Below, piece after piece: positions 1 through 8,866 of a stretch of DNA of 64,000 nucleotides (within the stretch, counting starts at the first letter, position 1; each line of letters opens with the position of its first letter). The stretch is taken from contig CAZEAU010000001.1 in assembly GCA_964510515.1 (NCBI GenBank), positions 124,001 through 188,000 on the forward strand, in the 5' to 3' direction. The notes under the pieces are model-generated. The model made no database searches. It had not been told where the DNA came from and worked only from the letters and a program-made list of their open reading frames with translations. Source of the stretch: SURF-21 sp964510515. Lineage in GTDB: Bacteria; Actinomycetota; Geothermincolia; Geothermincolales; RBG-13-55-18. Both the position numbers and the translations under genes were made by a program.

Positions 1-1070
1 ACCGCCAGCTCGAGTTCACCCAGATCGACCTGGAGATGTCCTTCGTGGACTCGGGCGACGTCATCTCGCTCATGGACGAGATGTTCGCCCACGTCTTCGC
101 GCGTACGCTGGGCGTGGAAGTGGCGCTCCCCATACCCCGCATGACCTGGCATCAGGCCATGGAGCGCTACGGCAGCGACCGCCCGGACACGCGCTTCGGC
201 ATGGAGCTGCAGGACCTTTCCGGCATCTTTTCGCACAGCGATTTCAAGGTCTTCCGCGCCGCCCTGGAGGGAGGCGGCGGGGTGCGGGGCTTCAGGGTGG
301 ACGGGCTCGTCTCCCCGCCGCGGCGCGAGCTCGACGGCCTGGTGGAGGAGGCGCAGCGGCTGGGCGCCTCCGGGCTGGTGTGGCTGGTGCGCGAGGGCGA
401 GGCGCTGAAGTCGCCGGTGGCGAAGTTCCTCTCCCCGCAGGAGACGAGCGCGCTCATCGCCGGGACCGGCCTGGCGGAGGGCGAGGTGGCGGTGCTGGCT
501 GCAGGCGGCGCGGAGACGAGCGCCGTGCTCTGCGGCATCAGGGACTATTGCGTGCGCCGTTTCTCCCCGCCGCCGCGGGAGAGGTTCTCCTTCGCCTGGA
601 TAACGGACTTTCCGCTCTTCGACTGGGACGAGGAAGAGAAGAGGTATAAGAGCAACCACCATCCCTTCACCGCGCCTTCGCGGAGATGCCTCGACCACCT
701 CGAGGAGCGCCCCCTGGAGGTCGTCTCCGACTCCTACGACATGGTGCTCAACGGCGTCGAGTTGGGGGGAGGGAGCATAAGGATACACCGCGCCGATCTG
801 CAGGAACGTATATTCCGCCTCCTGGGGCTGGGGCGGGAGGAGGTGGAGGACAAGTTCGGTTTTCTGCTGGAGGCGCTGCGCTACGGCCCGCCCCCTCACG
901 GCGGCATCGCCTACGGCCTGGACCGCATGGTCATGCTCATGGCGGGAAGGGAATCCATAAGGGACGTTATCGCCTTTCCCAAGACGCAATCGGGCGCGGA
1001 CATCATGAGCGGCGCGCCCGGCAGCGTGTATGCGCAGCAGCTCAGGGAGCTGCGCCTGCGCCCGCTCTAG
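1..1070 (+). CDS. aspS: Aspartyl-tRNA synthetase, C-terminal part (5' end outside window)
   Basis: Class II aminoacyl-tRNA synthetase charging tRNA-Asp (or Asp/Asn) in the cytosol. The open frame is entered at base 3, so the N-terminal anticodon-binding domain lies upstream of the window. What remains is catalytic: the stretch around FTQIDLEMSF that leads into the active site, a bacterial GAD insertion domain (roughly bases 200-560), the motif-2/3 region with ELGGGSIRIH, and motif 3 GIAYGLDRMVMLMAG followed by FPKTQSGADIMSGAP. The tail ends a few residues after the last motif, as usual for bacterial AspRS. I cannot judge from this part whether the enzyme discriminates between Asp and Asn tRNAs. 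Confidence 0.97.
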   Translation, partial: RQLEFTQIDLEMSFVDSGDVISLMDEMFAHVFARTLGVEVALPIPRMTWHQAMERYGSDRPDTRFGMELQDLSGIFSHSDFKVFRAALEGGGGVRGFRVDGLVSPPRRELDGLVEEAQRLGASGLVWLVREGEALKSPVAKFLSPQETSALIAGTGLAEGEVAVLAAGGAETSAVLCGIRDYCVRRFSPPPRERFSFAWITDFPLFDWDEEEKRYKSNHHPFTAPSRRCLDHLEERPLEVVSDSYDMVLNGVELGGGSIRIHRADLQERIFRLLGLGREEVEDKFGFLLEALRYGPPPHGGIAYGLDRMVMLMAGRESIRDVIAFPKTQSGADIMSGAPGSVYAQQLRELRLRPL

Positions 1071-1110
1071 GCCGCCGCGCGGAGGGAGCGCGCCCGCCGC
1101 CCCGTGGCGG

Positions 1111-1116
1111 TATAAT
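1111..1116 (+). promoter_or_regulatory. Possible -10 element ahead of ispH
   Basis: A perfect TATAAT hexamer lies about 50 bases before the chosen ispH start in an otherwise GC-rich spacer. No clear -35 is visible at the normal distance, so this is only a candidate. Confidence 0.3.
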
Positions 1117-1166
1117 GTCTGTGGGCCGCCGGTGAGAGGGTGCGGGCACGGCGAGAGCGGGAGACG

Positions 1167-2069
1167 ATGGAGATAACCGTAGCCAGATACGTGGGCTTCT
1201 GTCCCGGGGTCAAGCGGGCCATCAGGATGGCCGAGGAGACCCTGCAGGATTTCCAGGGCCGGGTGTACACGCTGGGGCCCATCATCCACAACCCCGGGGT
1301 GGTCGGGGACCTGAGGAGCCGGGGGCTGGAGATACTCCCCGACGACGTGGGCGCGCTGCAGGGCTGTGACCTGGCCGCCAGCAAGGTGGTCATCAGGTCG
1401 CACGGCATCTCCCCCTCGCTCACCGAGTCCCTGCTGGAGAAGGGCGCCGACCTGGTGGATGCCACCTGTCCCACGGTGAAGAAGGCCCAGCGGGCGGCCA
1501 TGCGCCTGGTGGGGGAGGGCTACAAGCTCTTCATCATCGGGAACCTCGACCATCCGGAGGTGAAGGCCATCCTCGGCCACATCAACGGCGAGGCGGTGGT
1601 GATCAAGGAGACCAGTGAGCTCAAGGAGTGGTGGGAGAACAACTTCCGCGAGGTGCGCAAGGTTGGGCTCATCGCGCAGACCACGGTGGACCTGCTCATG
1701 TTCCGCAGCCTGGTCGACGGGCTCATCAACGAGGTCCCGGAGCTGATCCGCGAGGTGCTGGAGCTCAAGATCATCAATACCCTGTGCCGCAATACCCTTG
1801 CGCGCCAGGCGGAGGCCCTGCAGCTGGCGCTGGCATCAGACCTGGTGGTGGTGGTGGGGGGGAGGAACAGCTCCAACACCGAGTTCCTGCGTAAGATCTG
1901 CGAGGCTGCCGGGACAGCCACGACGAAGATCGAGAACGCAGGCGAGCTCGACATCTCCCTCCTGGCCGGAGTGGAGAAGTTGGCCATCCTGGGGGGGGCC
2001 TCCACCCCGGGGTCCGTCGTGGGCGCCGTCAAGGACAGGATAGAGAGCTGGATTTCCCGCGCTCCATAA
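1167..2069 (+). CDS. ispH: 4-hydroxy-3-methylbut-2-enyl diphosphate reductase (IspH/LytB)
   Basis: Last enzyme of the MEP isoprenoid pathway: a [4Fe-4S] reductase turning HMBPP into IPP and DMAPP. At 300 residues it has the family length. Visible are the N-terminal cluster Cys in FCPGVKRA, GPIIHNPGVV with its substrate-binding His, DATCPTVKK with the second Cys, and NTLCRNTLARQ with the third. The ATG at 1167 is chosen because the family starts right before this motif; an in-frame GTG at 1140 would add nine unlikely residues. It stands between aspS and the acetate genes and is probably transcribed alone. Confidence 0.95.
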   Translation: MEITVARYVGFCPGVKRAIRMAEETLQDFQGRVYTLGPIIHNPGVVGDLRSRGLEILPDDVGALQGCDLAASKVVIRSHGISPSLTESLLEKGADLVDATCPTVKKAQRAAMRLVGEGYKLFIIGNLDHPEVKAILGHINGEAVVIKETSELKEWWENNFREVRKVGLIAQTTVDLLMFRSLVDGLINEVPELIREVLELKIINTLCRNTLARQAEALQLALASDLVVVVGGRNSSNTEFLRKICEAAGTATTKIENAGELDISLLAGVEKLAILGGASTPGSVVGAVKDRIESWISRAP

Positions 2070-2094
2070 ACACTTTTCGACACCCCGTAAAATA

Positions 2095-2124
2095 TTTACA
2101 TCCTCCCCCCCGATTAGATATAAT
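2095..2124 (+). promoter_or_regulatory. Sigma-70 type promoter for acs
   Basis: TTTACA (2095-2100), an 18-base spacer, then TATAAT (2119-2124), in an AT-rich patch of the ispH-acs spacer. This leaves a leader of about 95 bases before acs. Confidence 0.7.
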
Positions 2125-2223
2125 CCTTCGCTGGATGGCACAAAGCGCACAGCACCTTGACCGGGAGGGGGGCCGGCGAAGTCACCCTTTTTCACCAAAG
2201 ACGCTTATGATAGGAGGCGGCAG

Positions 2224-4209
2224 ATGACGCAGCATGGTGCCGCGGGCGCCGACGGGAGGGAAATCATCTATCCACCCGAGGAACTGAGCAAGAACGCCTA
2301 CATCAAGAGCATGGACCAGTACCGGGAGATGCATCGGCGCTCTCTCGAGGACATAGACGGCTTCTGGTCGGAGATGGCCGAGACCTTGGACTGGCAGAAG
2401 AAATGGGACGGCGTTTACAGCTGGGACGAGAAGGGGTGCCGGTGCACCTGGTTTGAAGGCGGCAGGCTCAACGTCTCCTTCAACTGCCTGGACCGCCACG
2501 TCAACGCCGGCAGGGCGGACCGCACGGCCATCATCTGGGAGCCCGACGAGCCCGGGGAGAGCAGGACTTATACCTACGGGGAGCTGCTTGACCAGGTATG
2601 CAGGTTCGCCAACGCGCTCAAGAAGCACGGGGTCAGGAAAGGCGACCGCGTGTGCATCTACCTGCCCATGATACCGGAGCTCCCGATCGCCATGCTGGCC
2701 TGCACGCGCATCGGCGCCGTGCACAGCGTGGTCTTCGGCGGCTTCTTATCCGATGCCCTGCGCGACCGCATCCTGGACAGCGACTGCGGAACCCTGGTCT
2801 GCGCCGATTCCGGTTATCGCAGCGGCAAGACGGTGCCCTCGAAAAAATACGCGGACGTCTCGCTGGAGGAATGCCCGGGCGTAACCGACGTGTTCGTGGT
2901 CAGGCACAGCGGGGCGGAAGTGAACATGGTCGAGGGGCGGGATTACTGGTGGCACGAGGAGCTGGCGGCGCCGGACGTCGCGGGAGGGTGTCCCGCGGAG
3001 GAGATGGACGCCGAGGACCCGCTCTTCATCCTCTACACCAGCGGCAGCACCGGCAAGCCCAAGGGCGTGCTGCACAGCACGGCGGGATACCTGCTGCACA
3101 CCTCCCTCTCCCTGAAATGGATCTTCGATATCCATGACGACGACATCTGGTGGTGTACAGCCGACATCGGCTGGGTTACCGGGCACAGCTACATCGTCTA
3201 TGCCCCGCTGGCCAACTGCTTCACCCAGGTCATGTTCGAGGGCGTGCCCACCTATCCGCAGCCCGATCGTTTCTGGAAGGTGGTGGAGAAGCACAAGGTG
3301 ACCGTCTTCTACACCGCGCCCACGGTTATCCGCTCCCTCATACGGGAGGGCGAGGAATGGACGAAGACCGCCGACCTCTCCACCCTGCGCGTCCTGGGGA
3401 CGGTGGGCGAGCCCATAAACCCCGAGGTGTGGTTGTGGTACTACGATCATATCGGAGGAGGCCGCTGCCCCGTCCTGGATACCTGGTGGCAGACGGAGAC
3501 CGGCGCCATCCTCATCAGCCCCCTGGCGGGGGCCACGCCCATGAAGCCCGGCTCGGCGAGCTTCCCCTTCCTCGGGGTCGACCCCGTCATCCTCAATCAG
3601 GACGGCAAGGAGGAAGCCGCCGGCGACAGCGGCTTTCTGTGCATCCGCAGGCCCTGGCCGGGCATGATGCGTACCGTTTACGGCAACCACGAGCTCTTCG
3701 TCAACACCTACTGGTCCATGTTCCCGGGCTATTACGTGACCGGGGACGGCTGCCGCAGGGACGCCGGGGGGTTCTATTGGCTGCAGGGCCGCATCGACGA
3801 CGTCATCAACGTCTCCGGGCACCGCATCGGCACCGCCGAGGTGGAGAGCGCGCTGGTGAGCCACGATTACGTCTCCGAGGCGGCGGTGGTGGGCATGCCC
3901 CACGACATCAAGGGACAGGGCATCTATGCCTATGTCACCCTCAAGGCGGAGTTCGAGGACCTGGACCAGGATGAACTGCGCAAGATGCTGGTGGCGCACG
4001 CTCGCAAGGAGATCGGACCCATAGCGACACCGGACGTCATCCACTTCACCCCCGCACTGCCCAAGACGCGCAGCGGTAAGATCGTGCGCCGCATCCTGCG
4101 CAAGATAGCGGAGGGGACCCCGGATACCCTTGGCGACACCAGCACCCTCGCCGACCCCTCCGTGGTCTTCTCCCTCATCGAGGGAGACCGGGCACTGAGG
4201 GGTAAATAA
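2224..4209 (+). CDS. acs: Acetyl-CoA synthetase (AMP-forming)
   Basis: Activates acetate with ATP and CoA to acetyl-CoA plus AMP and PPi. At 661 residues it is a full-length ANL-superfamily enzyme. Motifs in order: ACS N-terminal segment (about residues 20-80), the P-loop LYTSGSTGKPKG near 270, WWQTETG near 425, YYVTGDG and GRIDDVINVSGHR near 500-535, and the C-terminal KTRSGKIVRR with catalytic Lys near 619, the residue acetylated in known Acs enzymes. AGGAGG (2213-2218) sits ideally before the ATG. The next gene is a predicted acetate carrier and the one after is a CoA-transferase/GNAT fusion, so this is an acetate-handling block. Confidence 0.97.
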   Translation: MTQHGAAGADGREIIYPPEELSKNAYIKSMDQYREMHRRSLEDIDGFWSEMAETLDWQKKWDGVYSWDEKGCRCTWFEGGRLNVSFNCLDRHVNAGRADRTAIIWEPDEPGESRTYTYGELLDQVCRFANALKKHGVRKGDRVCIYLPMIPELPIAMLACTRIGAVHSVVFGGFLSDALRDRILDSDCGTLVCADSGYRSGKTVPSKKYADVSLEECPGVTDVFVVRHSGAEVNMVEGRDYWWHEELAAPDVAGGCPAEEMDAEDPLFILYTSGSTGKPKGVLHSTAGYLLHTSLSLKWIFDIHDDDIWWCTADIGWVTGHSYIVYAPLANCFTQVMFEGVPTYPQPDRFWKVVEKHKVTVFYTAPTVIRSLIREGEEWTKTADLSTLRVLGTVGEPINPEVWLWYYDHIGGGRCPVLDTWWQTETGAILISPLAGATPMKPGSASFPFLGVDPVILNQDGKEEAAGDSGFLCIRRPWPGMMRTVYGNHELFVNTYWSMFPGYYVTGDGCRRDAGGFYWLQGRIDDVINVSGHRIGTAEVESALVSHDYVSEAAVVGMPHDIKGQGIYAYVTLKAEFEDLDQDELRKMLVAHARKEIGPIATPDVIHFTPALPKTRSGKIVRRILRKIAEGTPDTLGDTSTLADPSVVFSLIEGDRALRGK

Positions 4210-4280
4210 AAGCGCACGCCGCGTCGGTGGCGAAAGAGTCATGGCAGGACAGGGAGAAAAAAGGAGAGTGAGAGTAAAAG

Positions 4281-4886
4281 ATGGCTGATGACGTCAAGTT
4301 GGCTAATCCGGCGGTCCTGGGGCTTACCTGCTTCGGCATGACCACCGTCTTGTTGAACCTGCATAACGCGGGCCTCTTCAAGATGGACATGAGCATCCTG
4401 GCGATGGGGCTCTTTCTGGGGGGCGCCGCCCAGATAATCGCGGGCGCCATGGAGTTCAAGAAGGGCAACAGCTTCGGGCTGGTGGCCTTCAGCGCCTACG
4501 GGGCATTCTGGCTCACCCTGGTCTTCATCCTCATAGGGGGCCCGTATCTGATGGCGGAAGGAGCGCCGCTCGCATCCGGCCTGGAGGCCAGCTATCGGGG
4601 CATGGGCTGGTACCTGTTCATCTGGGGGGTTTTCAGCTGCTTCATGTTCATCGGCACCTTCAAGGCCAACCGCGTCCTGCAGGCCATATTCGCCACGCTC
4701 ATCGTGCTCTTCTTCCTCCTGGCCATATTCTACGGCTGGGGGGCGACCTCCGCTGGGCTCCTCAAGGTCGCCGGCATCATCGGCATCGTGTGCGGCTCTC
4801 TTGCCATTTATCTGGCCATGGCCGAGCTGCTGAACGAGATGTATGGGCGGACCATATTCCCCATCGGGCCCATGAGCGGGAAGTAG
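4281..4886 (+). CDS. satP: Acetate/succinate transporter of the GPR1/FUN34/YaaH (SatP) family
   Basis: Small integral membrane protein of 201 residues with six predicted hydrophobic segments. The N-terminal family signature appears as NPAVLGL (canonical NPAPLGL) at residues 9-15, followed by FGMTTVLLNLHNAG. Members import acetate or succinate with protons. It lies 71 bases after acs and is followed by a strong terminator, so acs-satP are probably one transcript in which uptake feeds the synthetase. Acetate as substrate is inferred from context. Confidence 0.88.
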   Translation: MADDVKLANPAVLGLTCFGMTTVLLNLHNAGLFKMDMSILAMGLFLGGAAQIIAGAMEFKKGNSFGLVAFSAYGAFWLTLVFILIGGPYLMAEGAPLASGLEASYRGMGWYLFIWGVFSCFMFIGTFKANRVLQAIFATLIVLFFLLAIFYGWGATSAGLLKVAGIIGIVCGSLAIYLAMAELLNEMYGRTIFPIGPMSGK

Positions 4887-4951
4887 CCGCGCAAGGGGCA
4901 GAAGGGGTCGCGGCCGCGGCGGGGAGGCAAACGCGGCGATGAGAGGCCGAG

Positions 4952-4985
4952 GCGGCCGGGCGAGAGATCGTCCCGGCCGCTTTTT
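4952..4985 (+). terminator. Rho-independent terminator after acs-satP
   Basis: A perfect 9-bp stem GCGGCCGGG (4952-4960) / CCCGGCCGC (4972-4980) with an 11-base loop, followed directly by five T. Confidence 0.88.
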
Positions 4986-5232
4986 CTCGCCCGCGAACTG
5001 GAGCGGCGGGGGCCAGGCATCCCTTCCCGCATGGTCGCCGGCTCGGGGAGAGCGGGGGCGGGGAGATGAGGGCCGCGGGCGGCGGGAAGGCCGCGCGCCG
5101 CCCGCTTTGAAAGCGGCGGGGATTAGGGGCATACTGAAAGGGGTTAGCGAGCGGGCGGCGCGGGGACCTCGCCCGCACAAGCTTCCTTCGGCGCGAGAGG
5201 ATCGGAAGATGAGAAGGAGGGAGGGAGCAGGC
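4986..5232 (+). other. Spacer without recognisable gene
   Basis: Very GC-rich spacer between the terminator and the CoA-transferase gene. Open frames here are non-conserved extensions of the downstream frame. An imperfect GC-rich inverted repeat lies near 5095-5120. No convincing promoter was found. Confidence 0.4.
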
Positions 5233-7122
5233 ATGGAGGGAGCCCGGACTATAGGAGACGATCTCAAGCAGCGCTATCCGGAGAAATTCGCGGCGGAGAA
5301 AAGGGTCTTCGCGAGGATTCGCCGCGGGGCGCATCTCTTTGTCGGCACCGGCTGCGGCGAGCCCCAGCAGCTGGTCGCCTCCCTCGCGGATTACGCCGCG
5401 GCCCACCCCAAGGCGGTTTTCGACGCCGAGGTCTTCCATGTGTGGAGCCTGGGGGTCGCCCCCTACGCCGACGAGAAACTGCAGCAGAACTTCCGCCACA
5501 ACTCCTTCTTCATCGGGGAGACCACCAGGGCGGCCGTGAACGAGGGCCTCGCGGATTACACCCCCATTTTTCTCTCCGAGGTGCCGGACCTTTTCCGCCG
5601 GGAGTTCATCCCCATCGACGTGGCGCTGGTGCAGACCTCGCCTCCGGATCGCAATGGCTACATGAGCCTCGGGGTCAGCGTGGACATCACCAAGGCGGCG
5701 GTGGAGAAAGCGTCGCTCGTCATCTGCCAGGTGAATTCTTTCATGCCGCGCGTCCACGGCGACACCTTCGTGCACGCGGACGACGTGGATTACATCCTCT
5801 GTTGCAATGAGCCGCTCCTGGAGTACAGCCCCACCATCTCCGACGAACTCGCGGAGCGCATCGGCAAGCACGTCGCCCACCTCATCGAGGACGGCGACAC
5901 CATACAGGTCGGGTACGGGAGCATACCCAACGCCATCCTCGCCAACCTGGAGGGCAGGAAGCATTTGGGCGTGCATACCGAGCTCCTCAGCGACGGCATC
6001 GTCAACCTCATCAAGAAGGGCGTGATCGACAACACCCTGAAGACCCTGGACCGCGGAAAGACGGTGGCTACCTTCTGCATGGGGTCCAAGGAGACCTACG
6101 ATTTCCTGGACGACAACCCGTGCATCGAGTTCAGGACCATAGACTACACCAACAACCCCCTCAACATCGCCCGGCAGAGGGGGATGACGGCCATCAACAG
6201 CGCGCTGGAGATCGACCTCACGGGGCAGGCCTCGGCGGAGTCTTTGGGCAAGATCTTCTACAGCGGCATCGGCGGGCAGGCGGACTTCATGCGCGGCGCG
6301 GTCCTCGCTCCCGGGGGGATGAGCATACTGGCGCTCCCCTCCACCGCCGAGCAGGGCAAGGTCTCCAGGATAATCCCCATGCTCAGGGAGGGGGCGGGCG
6401 TAACCCTGAGCCGCGGCGACGCCCATTACGTGGTCACCGAGTTCGGCATCGCCTACCTCCACGGCAAGAACGTGCGCGAGAGGGCCATGGAGCTCATCGC
6501 CATCGCGCACCCCGATTTCCGTCCCTGGCTCATCGACGAGGCCAAGCGCAACAATATCATCTACCGCGACCAGGCCTTCATACCCGGCAAGGAGGGGGAA
6601 TACCCGGCGGAGCTGGAGACCTACCGCACCACCAAGAGGGAGATCGAGATCATGCTCAGGCCGGTGAGGATAAGCGACGAGCCCCTGCTCAAGGACTTCT
6701 TCTACTCCCTTTCCGACAAGAGCCTCTACCGCCGTTTCGTCTCCACGCGCCAGGACATGCCCCACGACCGCCTGCAGGAGTTCGTGGTCATCGACTACAC
6801 CAAGGAGATGGTCATCCTGGCCATGCTCGTGGGGGAGGAGGGGGAGGGACTGGCGGGGGTGGGCCAGTACAGCATCAATGCGGGCACCCACCATGCCGAG
6901 GTGGCCTTCGTGGTCAGGGACGAGTATCAGAACCTGGGCATCGGCACCTCCCTGCTGGCATACCTGGCGCAGCTGGCGAGGAGGCAGGGCCTGCACGGTT
7001 TCACCGCGGAGGTGCTCTCCGAGAACGTGCCCATGATGCGCATGTTCGAGCAGGCGGGGTTCGATATCGAGAGGTCGGTCTCCTCGGGGGTGTGCGAGCT
7101 GGTCATGGGCTTCAGGGATTAG
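5233..7122 (+). CDS. Acetyl-CoA hydrolase/CoA-transferase fused to a GNAT acetyltransferase domain
   Basis: Two-domain protein of 629 residues. Residues 1 to about 455 form an acetyl-CoA hydrolase/4-hydroxybutyrate CoA-transferase-type family I CoA-transferase (FVGTGCGEPQQL, PPDRNGYMSLG, VQVGYGSIPNA, SGIGGQADFMRGA, TEFGIAYLHGKN). Residues from about 465 form a GNAT N-acetyltransferase domain (IMLRPVRISDE, AFVVRDEYQNLGIGTSLL, with the acetyl-CoA loop QNLGIG). The start is set at 5233, after GGGAG at 5223-5227; an in-frame ATG at 5209 is possible. Likely role: CoA exchange between acetate and other acyl-CoAs, or acetyl-CoA hydrolysis. The GNAT part may acetylate lysines. Its place after acs and satP suggests acetate or acetyl-CoA balance; the exact substrate is unknown. 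Confidence 0.88.
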   Translation: MEGARTIGDDLKQRYPEKFAAEKRVFARIRRGAHLFVGTGCGEPQQLVASLADYAAAHPKAVFDAEVFHVWSLGVAPYADEKLQQNFRHNSFFIGETTRAAVNEGLADYTPIFLSEVPDLFRREFIPIDVALVQTSPPDRNGYMSLGVSVDITKAAVEKASLVICQVNSFMPRVHGDTFVHADDVDYILCCNEPLLEYSPTISDELAERIGKHVAHLIEDGDTIQVGYGSIPNAILANLEGRKHLGVHTELLSDGIVNLIKKGVIDNTLKTLDRGKTVATFCMGSKETYDFLDDNPCIEFRTIDYTNNPLNIARQRGMTAINSALEIDLTGQASAESLGKIFYSGIGGQADFMRGAVLAPGGMSILALPSTAEQGKVSRIIPMLREGAGVTLSRGDAHYVVTEFGIAYLHGKNVRERAMELIAIAHPDFRPWLIDEAKRNNIIYRDQAFIPGKEGEYPAELETYRTTKREIEIMLRPVRISDEPLLKDFFYSLSDKSLYRRFVSTRQDMPHDRLQEFVVIDYTKEMVILAMLVGEEGEGLAGVGQYSINAGTHHAEVAFVVRDEYQNLGIGTSLLAYLAQLARRQGLHGFTAEVLSENVPMMRMFEQAGFDIERSVSSGVCELVMGFRD

Positions 7123-7191
7123 CCCCGAGGCCGGGTTCGGGAGCGGGGAAGCGGAGATGACGCAGCTCAAGGGCGGACCTGGCGCGGGTTG

Positions 7192-7200
7192 TGTTAAGAT
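7192..7200 (+). promoter_or_regulatory. Extended -10 element before the structured RNA
   Basis: TG-T-TAAGAT reads as an extended -10 (TGn plus hexamer 7195-7200). It would start transcription near 7207, just ahead of the first paired base of the RNA candidate. No -35 match is evident. Confidence 0.4.
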
Positions 7201-7206
7201 AGACGC

Positions 7207-7413
7207 GAAGAGAGGAAATACGGGCCCGACCTTGTGCGTTTAACGCCGCAACGTATCGTTGAGCCAACACTTCGATTAAGGGAGCCGTTTTCCGGAGGTG
7301 GACGCAATGCCCCGAACCCGGGTTGGGGACTGCGGAGACCCGAGGTAGGTGCCCACCTGCGAGGACGCAGGTTCAAGATAGCGGCGATGACGGCAAGGTG
7401 GAGCCCATTTTCC
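7207..7413 (+). ncRNA. Structured RNA candidate of about 200 nt upstream of rarA (possibly 6S RNA)
   Basis: No credible protein is encoded in 7123-7481. By eye the ends pair into a long closing helix: GGAAA (7214-7218)/TTTCC (7409-7413), GGGC (7222-7225)/GCCC (7403-7406), ACCTTG (7229-7234)/CAAGGT (7394-7399), CGCCGC (7244-7249)/GCGGCG (7381-7386). Inside are further hairpins, including ACCTGCG-AGGA-CGCAGGT (about 7355-7372) and a CCCC/GGGG helix (about 7309-7328). Size (about 200 nt), the closed terminal helix with an internal bubble, and a site near rarA, where some Firmicutes 6S genes lie, make 6S RNA the best guess. The several inner hairpins fit a simple 6S rod less well, so the class is unproven. 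Confidence 0.45.
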
Positions 7414-7481
7414 TGGCCTCAAGGGCCCCCTGAAGAGACGCCCTTGCGGGCGTGAGGTCCGCGAGGGGGAGAGGCGGTCGC

Positions 7482-8801
7482 TTGGATCTCTTCGAATCCG
7501 CCAGGGAGGATATCAGGCGCAGGGAGTCGCCCCTCGCCGTGCGCATGCGCCCGCGAACCCTGCAGGAGTTCGTGGGGCAGGACGAGGTGGTGGGCGAGGG
7601 CACCTATCTGCGCCGCGCCATCGAGGAGGACCGCCTGCAGACGGCCATCTTCTGGGGGCCGCCGGGCTCCGGCAAGACCACGCTGGCGGGCATCATCGCC
7701 GGGGTCTCCGCGGCACACTTCCAGCAGATATCCGCGGTGATCAGCGGGGTCGCCGAGGTGCGCGGGATCATCCGCGAGGCCGGCGACCGCCGGGTCATGC
7801 AGGGCAGGCGCACCATCCTCTTCATCGACGAGATACACCGTTTCAACAAGGCGCAGCAGGACGCTCTCCTGCCAGCGGTGGAGGAGGGCACGATCGTGCT
7901 CGTCGGCGCGACCACCGAGAACCCCTATTTCGAGGTCAACTCGGCCCTGGTCTCGCGCGCCAAGATATTCCGCCTCTCCCCGCTCAGCGGGGAGGAGGTG
8001 CGCACGGTGGTGCGCAGGGCGCTGGCCGACCGCGAACGCGGCCTGGCGGGGCTGGCCCTGGCGGTGGAGGACGAGGCCATAGACCACGTCGTGAGCATGG
8101 CGGGAGGAGATGCCCGGGTGGCGCTCAACATACTGGAGGCCGCGGCGCTGCTGGCGGGGATGCAGGCGGGCGGGGGGCGCATCGACCTCGGCATCGCCGA
8201 GGAGGCGGCCCAGCGCAAGGCTCTCCTCTACGACAAGGCGGGAGACGCGCATTACGACACCGTGTCCGCCTTCATCAAGTCCCTGCGGGGCTCGGACCCC
8301 CACGCCGGCGTGTACTGGCTGGCGCGCATGCTCCAGGCGGGGGAGGACCCGCGTTTCATCGCCAGGCGCATGGTCATCTTCGCGTCCGAGGACATCGGCC
8401 TGGCCGACAGCCGGGCCCTGCTGGTGGCCGATGCCGCGGCGAGGGCGGTGGAGTTCGTGGGCTTGCCGGAATGCCGCCTCAACCTGGCGCAGGCCGTGCT
8501 CTACATGGCCCTGGCGCCGAAGAGCAACTCCGCCACGCGGGCCATCGCGGCGGCGCAGGCCGCGCTCGAGGACGGGGCGGCACCCACCGTCCCCGCCCAC
8601 TTGAGAGATGCGAGCTATGCGGGCGCCGGGGAGCTCGGGCACGGCAGGGGATACCGCTATCCCCACGATTTCGCGGGCGGCTACGTGCCGCAGCAGTACC
8701 TGCCCGACGGCCTGGAGGGCCGGCAGCTATATGAGCCCGGAGACGCGGGGGAGGAGGAGGGCATGGCCGCGGAGTGGAGGAAACGCCGCGGGCGGATTTG
8801 A
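7482..8801 (+). CDS. rarA: Replication-associated recombination AAA+ ATPase RarA/MgsA
   Basis: AAA+ clamp-loader-like ATPase acting at stalled replication forks. Walker A is GPPGSGKTT near residue 58, Walker B LFIDEIHRFNK near 105, sensor 1 is GATTENPYF near 143, and the C-terminal MgsA tetramerisation domain includes KSLRGSDPHAG, MVIFASEDIGLAD and YRYPHDF. A TTG at 7482 is taken as start because family members begin with the LFESAR-type motif found exactly there; a GTG at 7452 would add ten residues. At 439 residues the length is normal. Confidence 0.95.
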   Translation: MDLFESAREDIRRRESPLAVRMRPRTLQEFVGQDEVVGEGTYLRRAIEEDRLQTAIFWGPPGSGKTTLAGIIAGVSAAHFQQISAVISGVAEVRGIIREAGDRRVMQGRRTILFIDEIHRFNKAQQDALLPAVEEGTIVLVGATTENPYFEVNSALVSRAKIFRLSPLSGEEVRTVVRRALADRERGLAGLALAVEDEAIDHVVSMAGGDARVALNILEAAALLAGMQAGGGRIDLGIAEEAAQRKALLYDKAGDAHYDTVSAFIKSLRGSDPHAGVYWLARMLQAGEDPRFIARRMVIFASEDIGLADSRALLVADAAARAVEFVGLPECRLNLAQAVLYMALAPKSNSATRAIAAAQAALEDGAAPTVPAHLRDASYAGAGELGHGRGYRYPHDFAGGYVPQQYLPDGLEGRQLYEPGDAGEEEGMAAEWRKRRGRI

Positions 8802-8827
8802 CACCCCGGAAGAGCTGGTGCTATTCT
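8798..8827 (+). promoter_or_regulatory. Promoter for iscU
   Basis: Consensus TTGACA (8798-8803) overlapping the rarA stop codon, an 18-base spacer, then TATTCT (8822-8827), about 40 bases before iscU. Confidence 0.6.
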
Positions 8828-8866
8828 CGAAAACGTTGTTATACCTGCATATACGGGAGATGAAGC

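Noticed and set aside
4777..7170. Long open frame (about 800 codons) on the minus strand over the CoA-transferase gene
   Set aside because: The plus strand carries a clear enzyme with motifs; the antisense frame has no family resemblance and follows from the GC-rich third-position bias.
7207..7413. RNase P RNA, tmRNA or SRP RNA as identity of the structured RNA
   Set aside because: GAGGAAA and GCCCACC fragments resemble RNase P pieces, but the order and other conserved regions are missing and the length is too short. No CCA end or tag frame for tmRNA, and no SRP tip sequence.
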